Made by a program: the position numbers and the translations under genes | Source: Novosphingobium pokkalii | GTDB taxonomy: Bacteria > Pseudomonadota > Alphaproteobacteria > Sphingomonadales > Sphingomonadaceae | DNA length: 64,000 bases | Reading direction: 5' to 3' | Assembly: GCF_014652855.1 (NCBI RefSeq) | Contig: NZ_BMZP01000006.1 | Location: 1 to 64,000, forward strand | Notes under the pieces: model-generated | Told to the model about the DNA's origin: nothing | What the model saw: the letters and a program-made list of their open reading frames with translations, nothing else | Databases searched by the model: none | Shown: positions 51,050 through 58,755 of the stretch, piece after piece | Layout of the letters: the number at the start of each line of letters is the position of its first letter | Numbering within the stretch: position 1 is the first letter of the stretch

Positions 51050-54025
51050 TCAGAAGTTGACGCGGAAGCCGGCCGAATAGCGGGCATAGCCGCTGGAGGC
51101 GAAGAACACGTTGTTGTCCGACCGCAGGTGGCCCCGGCGGCCCTGGTTGGTCAGGTTGATGGCATCGGCAAAGACGGTGAAGCCCTTGCGGAATTCCCAG
51201 CTCGCGCTGGCATCGACCTGGCCATAAGGCTCGACGTAATAGGGGTTGGGGCCGGTGCCCGAGAGGAACTGCGCGCGCCAGTTGTAGGCCACGCGCGCCT
51301 GGATCCCGTGCTTGTCGTAGAACAGCACGGCATTGGCGCTGTCGGACAGGCCAGTCAGCGCGAACTGGGTCACGCTGGACGGCTTGGTGTTGTCATACGT
51401 CGCATCGCCGCGCACGATCGTGTAGTTGAGGATCGCGCCGAACCCGGTGTTCCAGAACGAATGCTGGATGGCGAATTCCCAGCCATAAAGCCGCGCCGTC
51501 TGCGAGGAATTGACCGGCGTGGTGATCTGGAAATTGACCGCGGCATCCTGCGGGGTGCCGAAGATGTTGCCCGTCAGGTTGCCGCTCGCATCGGTGCCGG
51601 TGATCTGCGAGGATTCCGGATAGTGCTGGAAGATGTAGTTGCGGATCGCCGCGGTGCTGGCATCTGCCCCCAGCGCCGCGATCGCCGCCTGGTAGCGCGG
51701 ACCGCTCGCCGGGTTGGTGAGGCCGAAGGCGCTGCTGTCGATCCGGGCCGAGGAAATGAAGTTCGACACGTTCTTGTTGAAGAAGCCCACCGAGACATAG
51801 CTGGTCGGCGCGTAGTACCATTCCAGGCTGACATCGATGTTCTTCGACTTGTAGGGCATCAGGCCGGGGTTGCCCTGGCTGCCGGTGCCGCCGCCGATGC
51901 GGAAGAGCTGGTCGAGCGTACGGCCTCCCTGGAGGCTGGCATAGTCGGCACGGGTGATGGTGTGGCTGTAGGACGCGCGGAACTTCACGTTGCGCGCGGG
52001 CTGCATGTCGAAGTCGAACGCGGGCAGGAAGTTGTCATAGCTGCCGGCAAAGGTCGTGAACGCGCTGTCTCCGCCATAGATCAGGCCGAATTCGTTGGCC
52101 GAGACCCACTGCGTGCCGGTGGGCACGGGCACCAGCGCCGAAGAGGTGACGCGGGTGTTTTCATAGCGCAGGCCGGCGCGGAAGTGCGCCTCGCGGCCGA
52201 GCAGGTCGAACTTGGTGTTGAGCTGCACATAGGGCGCGATCGTGCGCTCCTTGATGCGGCGATCGACGGTGTAGGACGCCAGGCAATTGCCGGTGCCGCC
52301 GCAGATCTGGTTCTTGCTGTCGAGCAGGCTCACCATCTTTTCGAAGTTGAAGGTATAGAACTGCTTGATGATGTTGGGATCGTTGGCACCCGACAGGCCC
52401 TTGAACTTGTCCGGAACCGAAACCAGGCTGAACAGGTCGTCCGGCGTCTGGCTGGCCGGCAGCGAACCGCCCCAGGTATCGTGCTGGATATAGCCATAGG
52501 CCGAACGCACCTTGTTCTCGGTGTAGTTCGCGCCGAAATCGAGGCTGTCGATTACCCCGCTGTCGAACTGGAAGTGGCCCGAAAGCCGCGCCTCGTTGAT
52601 CTCGTCGCGGAAATAGGCGTTGCGGAAGGCATTGCCGGTGGGCGTGATGTTGGCCGGATCGAGAGCGTTGACGCCCGGGTTCATCGCCACCGAGATCACC
52701 GGCAGGTCGTGGGTGAAATCGATCTTCTGGTCGGCAATGCCGAACACCGCCGTGCCCACCGAAACGCTGGTGCCATAGGGATTGTTGGGCTTGGATTCGG
52801 CGGTGGAGTGGTGCGCGTCGAGTTCCAGCGTCAGGCGGTCGATGCCCTCCCACTTGAGGTTGCCGCCGATCGAGCGGTTGATCGAGCGGTTCTCGGTGAG
52901 CGCGGCGCTGTACGAAAGGTCCTTGCCTTCATTGGCGCCGAAGTGTTCGGCATAGAACACCGGCCCGGCCACCGGGCCATCGGTCCACTGGCTCGACACG
53001 TCGTTGAAGTTGAACCAGATGCCCACGCTGTTGGTGCGCGCGCGGACGGTGTTCTGCGAATAGGTGTAGTCGAACGTGGCCGTCAACGTGTCGGTGGGGC
53101 GCAGTTGCAGCACGAGCTGGCCGTTGATGCGCTCACGATCGATGTCGGTGATGTCATAGCTGGCATTCTGCGGCACCTGGTAGACATCGTTGGGGCCGGG
53201 GCGGTTGACGATGTTGGCATAGCGCGGATCGCCCTGCTGCGGCAGCGAGCCCCAGTTGTTTTCCGAGCCGAGATAGCCATCGCGCCAGCCGACATTGGCC
53301 TGGTTCACGCTGGCCTTGCGCTTTTGCCACACACCGGTGACCAGCACGCCCACCTTGCCGTCGGCAAAGGTATCGCTGAGGATGCCCGAGATTTCCGGGG
53401 TGATCGGGCTGCCCTCGTTGCGCGAGGTATCGATCATGCCCTTGATCGCCAGGCTGCCGTGCAGGCCAGGCCGATCGAGCGGGCGCGGGGTCTTGATGTT
53501 GATGGTCGAGCCGATGCCGCCGGTGGGCAGCGTGGCCCGGCCCGACTTGTAGACTTCCACTCCGGCCACGCCTTCGGAAGCGAGGTTGGCGAAGTCGAAG
53601 CTGCGCGTTGCCGGCGCGCTGGCACCGTCACCCAGGCTGGACGTGGGCATCTGGCGGCCGTTGAGCAGCACCAGGTTGAATTCCGGGCCAAAGCCGCGAA
53701 CCGTGACGGTAGAACCTTCGCCGTTGGAGCGATCGATCGACACGCCAGTGATGCGCTGGAGCGATTCGGCGAGGTTGGTATCGGGAAACTTGCCCATGTC
53801 TTCGGCCGAGATCGCATCGACCACGCCCTGGGCACTGCGCTTGATATCGGCGGCGGCCGAAAGGCTGGCGCGAATGCCGGTGACGACGATTGCGTTTTCC
53901 GGCTCTGGCGCGGCAGCCTGACCGGAAGCATCCTGGGCCATGGCCGGCGCAGCGGCCAGCCCCATGGCCATGACCGAAGCCCCCCACACCAGGCGCGCGC
54001 GCAGAGAATGGCAGCTTGTGCTCAT
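51050..54025 (-). CDS. TonB-dependent receptor of the beta-glucan locus
   Basis: The 991-residue outer-membrane receptor has a signal peptide (VWGASVMAMGLAAAPAMAQ) and a TonB-box-like NAIVVTGIRASLS. The plug has GKFPDTNLAESLQRITGVSIDR, VTVRGFGPEFNLVLLNGRQMP and VYKSGRATLPTGGIGSTINIKTPRPLD, typical of the TIGR01782 group. The barrel carries two cysteines in the NQICGGTGNCLASYTV loop and ends SAGFRVNF, a normal aromatic C-terminus. The start at 54025 follows GAGAGGG; a longer frame contains no signal. It stands directly before SapC, cupin, halogenase and GH16, and two LacI-type sites lie 45-90 bp upstream. Imported cargo is probably a beta-glucan oligosaccharide, on context only. Confidence 0.93.
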   Translation of the reverse strand: MSTSCHSLRARLVWGASVMAMGLAAAPAMAQDASGQAAAPEPENAIVVTGIRASLSAAADIKRSAQGVVDAISAEDMGKFPDTNLAESLQRITGVSIDRSNGEGSTVTVRGFGPEFNLVLLNGRQMPTSSLGDGASAPATRSFDFANLASEGVAGVEVYKSGRATLPTGGIGSTINIKTPRPLDRPGLHGSLAIKGMIDTSRNEGSPITPEISGILSDTFADGKVGVLVTGVWQKRKASVNQANVGWRDGYLGSENNWGSLPQQGDPRYANIVNRPGPNDVYQVPQNASYDITDIDRERINGQLVLQLRPTDTLTATFDYTYSQNTVRARTNSVGIWFNFNDVSSQWTDGPVAGPVFYAEHFGANEGKDLSYSAALTENRSINRSIGGNLKWEGIDRLTLELDAHHSTAESKPNNPYGTSVSVGTAVFGIADQKIDFTHDLPVISVAMNPGVNALDPANITPTGNAFRNAYFRDEINEARLSGHFQFDSGVIDSLDFGANYTENKVRSAYGYIQHDTWGGSLPASQTPDDLFSLVSVPDKFKGLSGANDPNIIKQFYTFNFEKMVSLLDSKNQICGGTGNCLASYTVDRRIKERTIAPYVQLNTKFDLLGREAHFRAGLRYENTRVTSSALVPVPTGTQWVSANEFGLIYGGDSAFTTFAGSYDNFLPAFDFDMQPARNVKFRASYSHTITRADYASLQGGRTLDQLFRIGGGTGSQGNPGLMPYKSKNIDVSLEWYYAPTSYVSVGFFNKNVSNFISSARIDSSAFGLTNPASGPRYQAAIAALGADASTAAIRNYIFQHYPESSQITGTDASGNLTGNIFGTPQDAAVNFQITTPVNSSQTARLYGWEFAIQHSFWNTGFGAILNYTIVRGDATYDNTKPSSVTQFALTGLSDSANAVLFYDKHGIQARVAYNWRAQFLSGTGPNPYYVEPYGQVDASASWEFRKGFTVFADAINLTNQGRRGHLRSDNNVFFASSGYARYSAGFRVNF

Positions 54026-54069
54026 CAGATCCCTCTCCCCGTTTTCACTCCGTCGCTTGGGCGACCGGT

Positions 54070-54085
54070 TTGTGAACGTTCTCAA
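54070..54085 (-). promoter_or_regulatory. LacI-type operator O2 before the TonB receptor
   Basis: TTGTGAACGTTCTCAA is identical over 16 bases to the site before GH3 (44409-44424). It lies downstream of the putative -10 element and 45 bp from the start codon, where binding would block elongation or promoter clearance. Confidence 0.75.
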
Positions 54086-54094
54086 CTGGAGCGA

Positions 54095-54123
54095 CGAATG
54101 CGCGTGAACGTTCACTTTGTCAA
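54095..54123 (-). promoter_or_regulatory. Promoter with operator O1 in the spacer
   Basis: On the minus strand TTGACA (54123-54118) is a perfect -35 hexamer. Seventeen bases later comes CATTCG (54100-54095), a modest -10. The spacer contains the perfect palindrome GTGAACGTTCAC (54104-54115), the core of the same operator, so repressor binding would exclude RNA polymerase. The match of -35 and operator spacing makes this the best-supported promoter in the window. Confidence 0.7.
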
Positions 54124-54171
54124 GCGTCTGCCGACATCATCCGTGACAAAGCGAAACGGGCTATGCTGCGG

Positions 54172-55170
54172 TCAGCCGAAGGCGCGACGCGGCGGGGCAG
54201 CCCGATCGTGGTCGGGCCGGCCGCGATCGGGCGTGCCGGGCTCGAACACCGTGGCGGAAATGCGATCGCGCCCCTCCCGCTTGCTGCGATAAAGCTGCGC
54301 ATCGGCAGCGTCGATCCAGTCCTGCGCACAAGCCCCGGCCACGCAGCGGGCACCGGCGATGCCGATGCTGACCGTGACGACGGGCGCCACGCCCGAGCGC
54401 TCGTGCGGAATGCCAAGCTGGCGCACCTGGCGACTGATCTCGCCTGCCACCATCTCTGCCATGGCAACGTCGGTGGAGGGCAGCACGCAGACGAACTCTT
54501 CGCCGCCATAGCGGGCCGGCAGGTCGCTTGCCCGGCGCACCGCGCGGGTCAGCGCAGAGGCCACCATGGCGATGCAACGGTCCCCCGCCGGATGGCCATA
54601 GGCATCGTTGAACTGCTTGAAGAAATCGATGTCGAGCATGACAACCGAGAGCCATTCGCACTGGCGCGCCAGCCGCGCCGTCTCGATCTCCATGGTGCGT
54701 TCCAGGTGCCGGCGGTTGGAGAGGCCAGTCAGTGCGTCGGTCACGGCCATCTGCGCCAGGCGATCACGCAGGCGCTTGACCTCCACATGGTTGGCCACCC
54801 GCGCGCGCAGGATCGGCGGCTGCACCGGCTTGGTCACATAGTCGATCGCGCCGAGCGAGAGTCCGCGCATCTCGTCCTCGCTGTCGCCAAGGCCCGTGGT
54901 GAAGATCACCGGCACGTCGGCCAGCAGGCGATCCTGCTTGAGCGCGGCGCAGACCGCAAAGCCGTCCATCCCTGGCATCAGCACGTCGAGCAGGATCAGG
55001 TCGGGCTGGGCCGCCTTGGCCAGGTCCAGTGCCTCTTGCCCGGACAAGGCGAAGCAGACGTCATAGTCATCTTCCAGCACCGCGTTGATGATTTCGATAT
55101 TCGCGATCTCGTCATCGACAATCAGCACCATGGGCCGATCCGGTGCCTGCGTGACCGACGCCAGGCTCAT
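54172..55170 (-). CDS. PleD-like response regulator with GGDEF output
   Basis: The 332-residue protein has an N-terminal receiver domain (about 14-130) with phosphoacceptor D62 in LILLDVLMPGMDG and the conserved TKP lysine. A helix (VEVKRLRDRLAQMAVTDALTGLSNRRH) joins it to a GGDEF domain with an active GGEEF at 222-226 and an intact I-site RASD at 213-216. It should make c-di-GMP when phosphorylated. Its ATG overlaps the stop of the hybrid kinase gene (ATGA), so the kinase is the likely phosphodonor. The short basic C-terminus (about 25 residues) has no known domain. Confidence 0.93.
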   Translation of the reverse strand: MSLASVTQAPDRPMVLIVDDEIANIEIINAVLEDDYDVCFALSGQEALDLAKAAQPDLILLDVLMPGMDGFAVCAALKQDRLLADVPVIFTTGLGDSEDEMRGLSLGAIDYVTKPVQPPILRARVANHVEVKRLRDRLAQMAVTDALTGLSNRRHLERTMEIETARLARQCEWLSVVMLDIDFFKQFNDAYGHPAGDRCIAMVASALTRAVRRASDLPARYGGEEFVCVLPSTDVAMAEMVAGEISRQVRQLGIPHERSGVAPVVTVSIGIAGARCVAGACAQDWIDAADAQLYRSKREGRDRISATVFEPGTPDRGRPDHDRAAPPRRAFG

Positions 55171-58160
55171 GCAACAGCCCCCCTCTCCCGGCCGATGGGT
55201 GCGGGGCTTTGTTCCGCTTCCAGCAGGGCCATCGCCCGGCCATAGTCCAGCCGTTCCAGGGCCAGGCGCACGGGATGGGCCTGGCGCGCCGCCTCGGGAA
55301 GGCCCAGCGCTTGCGCATAGACAGCAAAGGCCGCCCGCGCTGCCAGGCTGCGTCGCTGCACCAGATCGACCAGCCCGTCGCGCGCCTCGGTGACGGCGGC
55401 GGCATCGATCGGCGCCAGGCCGGCGGCCGTGGCAGGATGCACACCCGACGCGATCGGCGGGGCCAGGCTGCGGGCGGCGTTCACGGCCGGTTCCAGTTCG
55501 CGCCCGAGCAGTGCGATTTCCTGCTCGAGGCCAAACGTCTGCTCGGCGGCCAGCAACCGCTCGATGCGTCCGGCGACGGCCTGCACTTGCGGCAGTTCCA
55601 GCGAGCCGGCCACGCCCTTCAGCGAGTGCGCCAGGCGGCGGGCTTCGGCCAGGCGCCCCTCGTCCACCAGGCTGGCGAGCGCGCCCGGCGTAGCGGCATA
55701 GATATCGGCAAAATCGCTGATCAGCTTGAGCAGCAGGGTGCGCTTGCCGTTGACGCGCGCCAGGGCGGCGGGAATGCCGAAGGGCGGCAGATGATCGGGC
55801 AAGTGCGCTTCGGGATTGGCGACAGCACCGTTGGCCACGGGCGCGGACCAGGCCGCGTCGGCGCCCTGCCCCTCGACTGGCGGCCCGTCTGCCGGGCGCG
55901 CGCCCCGCAACAGATCGGGAACCCGCAGCCAGCGCTCCAGCGTGCGCACCAGCAGGGCGGGATCGACCGGCTTGGCGATATGATCGTTCATCCCCGCATC
56001 CAGGCAGCGCTGGCGCTCTTCCGCATAGGCATGGGCGGTCATCGCGATGATCGGCAGCGTTTGCGCGTCCCAGGTGCGGCGGATGCGGGTGGTGGCCTCG
56101 ATCCCGTCCATCTCGGGCATCTGCACATCCATCAGCACGGCCGCATAGGCACCGTTCTGGGCGGCGACCATGGCACAGGCGATGCGCCCGTTTTCCGCGC
56201 AGTCCACCTCCAGCCCGGCATCACCGAGCAGTTCCATGGCGATCTCGCGGTTGATCTCGTTGTCTTCGGCCAGCAGCACGCGCGCGCCGCGCAACCGCTC
56301 GGGCAGGCGCGGCGCTTCCACCACCGGATCGGGCATCGGCACAGAGGGTGCCACGCCCGTGCCTGATCCGGCTCCGATCGGCGAGATGCCGCCCCCGGTG
56401 CGCTCGGCGCGTTCCGGGAACAGGTGGCACAGCGTCTCGACCAGGGCGCGCGGTTGCAGCGGCTTGGTCAGGAAGGCATCGACATCGGCGCGCTCGAGAT
56501 CGCCCAGGAATTCATCGGCGCCATAGGCGGTGACCAGCAGCGTTGCCGGCAGGCAGCCATGCGGCACGCGGGTGCGCATGGCCTTGACCGTATCCATGCC
56601 CGAAAGGCCGGGCATCCTCCAATCGAGCAGCACCAGATCGAACGGTCGACCGGCGACCACGGCGGCCTCGATCGCGGCCAGGGCTTCCTCGCCCGAGGCG
56701 ACGAGATCGACCGGCATGTTCCAGTCGGCGAACAGTTCCTGCACGATCTGGCGCGAAGCCGCATTGTCGTCGGCAGCGAGGATGCGCAGCCCGGCCAGGC
56801 CCGGTGGCGGCAGCAGGCCGGCGCGCGACAGCGACCCGGCATCGCCCAGCACCACGCGGAACGTGAATACGCTGCCCATGCCCGGCGTGCTGTCCACGGT
56901 GATGCCGCCGCCCATCTGCTCCACGATCTGGCGCGAGATGGCAAGGCCGAGACCCGTGCCGCCAAAACGCCGGGTCATCGAGCTGTCGGCCTGGGTGAAC
57001 GAGGAAAACAGCGCATCGCGGGCCTGGGCCGTCATGCCGATGCCGATATCGCGCACCGCGCATTCCAGAGTGACCGTACCCTCGCCCGTGGCGACGAGGT
57101 CGATGCCGACCATCACCACACCCTTTTCAGTGAACTTGACCGCGTTGCTGAGCAGGTTGAGCAGGACCTGGCCAAAGCGCAGTTCATCGCCCACCACCAT
57201 CTGCGGCACGCGCGGGCCGATTGCGGTGCGCAGCGAGACGCCCTTGGCTTCGGCATCGGCGCCAAGCATCTGCACCTGGCTTTCCACCGCGGCCCGCACG
57301 TCGAACGGCCGCGTCTCCAGCGACAGCTTGCCGGCCTCGTTCTTGGAGTAATCGAGAATGTCGTTGATCAGCCGCAGCAGCGAGGCGCCCGCTTCGGCAA
57401 TGCGCGCCACATAGACCTGCTGGCGCGGGTTGAGCGCGGTGCGCTGCGCCAGATGGCAGAAGCCGAGAATGGCGTTCATCGGCGTGCGGATCTCGTGGCT
57501 CATGTTGGCAAGGAACAGGCTCTTGGCGCGCGTGGCGTTTTCCGCCTCGCGCGTGCGCTCTTCCAGCGCCAGGTTCTTGGCGCGGATTTCCTCGCCCATG
57601 GCCGTGACGCGCTGCACGGATTCGACCAGCCGGTCGCTGAGCCACACCAGCACCGCCGTCTGGAACGCAACGATGATCGCATGGAGCAGGACACGCGCAA
57701 TGTTGCCCTCGCCGGGAAACACCGCATAGGGCAGCGCATAGAGCAGCACCAGGTGGTGCAGCGCCGTGGCGGTGGCCGCCATCAGGATCGCGCCGCGATC
57801 GCACCAGGCGATGGTCAGCGCCAGCATGGCAAAGAAGTACATGTGCATGTCCATCTGCCAGGCGTGGCCCTGCATCAGGAACAGCAGCAGCGCCGGTTCC
57901 CCCACCAGCGCGACGGCAGACAGGTAGCGGGTGGCGCGGGCAATGCCCTGCTGCCACCACATCAGGTGATAGGCCAGTGCCAGCACCGCTCCGGCCGCGC
58001 CGGCGCCGAGCGGCGACTGCCCGGCAAGCCAGGCCACCGTGACCAGCAGCGGCACGTGTGCCCAGAGCAGGACGACCAGGAAGCGGCCGAACCTTCGGCG
58101 CACGTCATCCAGTTCGGTTTCGGGCCTGTTCACAGCATCGGGCGATATCGCGATCGTCAT
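55167..58160 (-). CDS. Hybrid sensor histidine kinase (6 TM, HisKA, HATPase, 2 REC, HPt)
   Basis: The 997-residue protein starts at ATG 58160, overlapping the upstream stop (ATGA). Residues about 25-175 contain roughly six hydrophobic helices without a large periplasmic loop, so sensing is probably within the membrane. Then come HisKA with H222 in LANMSHEIRTPMN, HATPase_c (NLLSNAVKF, GGTGLGLAIS), a first receiver with D513 in LVLLDWRMPG, a second receiver with D678 in VLMDVQMPEMDG and a C-terminal HPt with H845 in AHSLKGVAGSL. A complete phosphorelay is thus on one chain. Output is probably the PleD-like cyclase encoded next. The signal is unknown. Confidence 0.93.
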   Translation of the reverse strand: MTIAISPDAVNRPETELDDVRRRFGRFLVVLLWAHVPLLVTVAWLAGQSPLGAGAAGAVLALAYHLMWWQQGIARATRYLSAVALVGEPALLLFLMQGHAWQMDMHMYFFAMLALTIAWCDRGAILMAATATALHHLVLLYALPYAVFPGEGNIARVLLHAIIVAFQTAVLVWLSDRLVESVQRVTAMGEEIRAKNLALEERTREAENATRAKSLFLANMSHEIRTPMNAILGFCHLAQRTALNPRQQVYVARIAEAGASLLRLINDILDYSKNEAGKLSLETRPFDVRAAVESQVQMLGADAEAKGVSLRTAIGPRVPQMVVGDELRFGQVLLNLLSNAVKFTEKGVVMVGIDLVATGEGTVTLECAVRDIGIGMTAQARDALFSSFTQADSSMTRRFGGTGLGLAISRQIVEQMGGGITVDSTPGMGSVFTFRVVLGDAGSLSRAGLLPPPGLAGLRILAADDNAASRQIVQELFADWNMPVDLVASGEEALAAIEAAVVAGRPFDLVLLDWRMPGLSGMDTVKAMRTRVPHGCLPATLLVTAYGADEFLGDLERADVDAFLTKPLQPRALVETLCHLFPERAERTGGGISPIGAGSGTGVAPSVPMPDPVVEAPRLPERLRGARVLLAEDNEINREIAMELLGDAGLEVDCAENGRIACAMVAAQNGAYAAVLMDVQMPEMDGIEATTRIRRTWDAQTLPIIAMTAHAYAEERQRCLDAGMNDHIAKPVDPALLVRTLERWLRVPDLLRGARPADGPPVEGQGADAAWSAPVANGAVANPEAHLPDHLPPFGIPAALARVNGKRTLLLKLISDFADIYAATPGALASLVDEGRLAEARRLAHSLKGVAGSLELPQVQAVAGRIERLLAAEQTFGLEQEIALLGRELEPAVNAARSLAPPIASGVHPATAAGLAPIDAAAVTEARDGLVDLVQRRSLAARAAFAVYAQALGLPEAARQAHPVRLALERLDYGRAMALLEAEQSPAPIGRERGAVA

Positions 58161-58573
58161 AAGGCGGGATCTTCCTTGGCAGCGCCGAGGCAGCCCGCCA
58201 GACGTGGCGAAGCGAAGACGAACCAGACCCCTTCTCGGCGCAGTGCGGCGGCAAAATCCGCACGGGGGGACGTGGCAATGGCGATGTTGGCAAAGCGGCC
58301 CGGCGCCACGAGCGCGCCCTGCGCGCCGGCAACCATGGCCAGAGTCCGGATCTGCGAAGTGCCAGGCGGCGCGATGACCACCACTTGGCCGCCAAGGCGG
58401 GCCGGCGGAACCGAAGCCCAGGCGAGCCCGGCGACTCCAACGAGGAGCAGAGAGAGCGCCGGCAGGAGAGCGGGCAGTGGAGACCTTGACGGGACTGCAT
58501 CCCCGCCCTTGCTGATCGCGGCCGCGACGCGGGTGCAGATCGCCCTGGCATTCCTGGCACGCTGGCCGACCAT
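58157..58573 (-). CDS. Small membrane-anchored protein of unknown function
   Basis: The 138-residue protein has one hydrophobic segment (LLPALSLLLVGVAGLAWASV, about residues 37-56) and a soluble tail of roughly 80 residues with the pattern GGQVVVIAPPGTSQIRTL and ANIAIATSPRADFAAALRREGVWFVFAS, which suggests alternating strands and helices. I do not recognise a family. The ATG at 58573 follows GGAGGG; the longer frame begins at TTG. Its stop overlaps the start of the hybrid kinase (ATGA), so it is probably made with that kinase and may present a periplasmic signal to it. That role is inference from gene order. Confidence 0.7.
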   Translation of the reverse strand: MVGQRARNARAICTRVAAAISKGGDAVPSRSPLPALLPALSLLLVGVAGLAWASVPPARLGGQVVVIAPPGTSQIRTLAMVAGAQGALVAPGRFANIAIATSPRADFAAALRREGVWFVFASPRLAGCLGAAKEDPAL

Positions 58574-58755
58574 AGTTGCCCTCCACTGCGGCAAGCTACG
58601 GGTGGCCCATTTCCAATTGGTAAACTTTTGCGCTATCGGCCTGATTGGGCAGACAATTCAGACCCGGATCGGACAATTGCCGCCGGCAATTTTGATCCAT
58701 TTTGGTAGCATTCGCCATGCCGTGCCTGGCGGCGGCCATGGCGAAATGGCCGTTT

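Noticed and set aside
50906..54292. A 1128-codon open frame antisense to the beta-glucan TonB receptor
   Set aside because: It has low-complexity Arg/Gly/Val/His-rich composition, no signal peptide and no domain, and it mirrors a well-supported receptor gene. In high-GC DNA such antisense frames are common.
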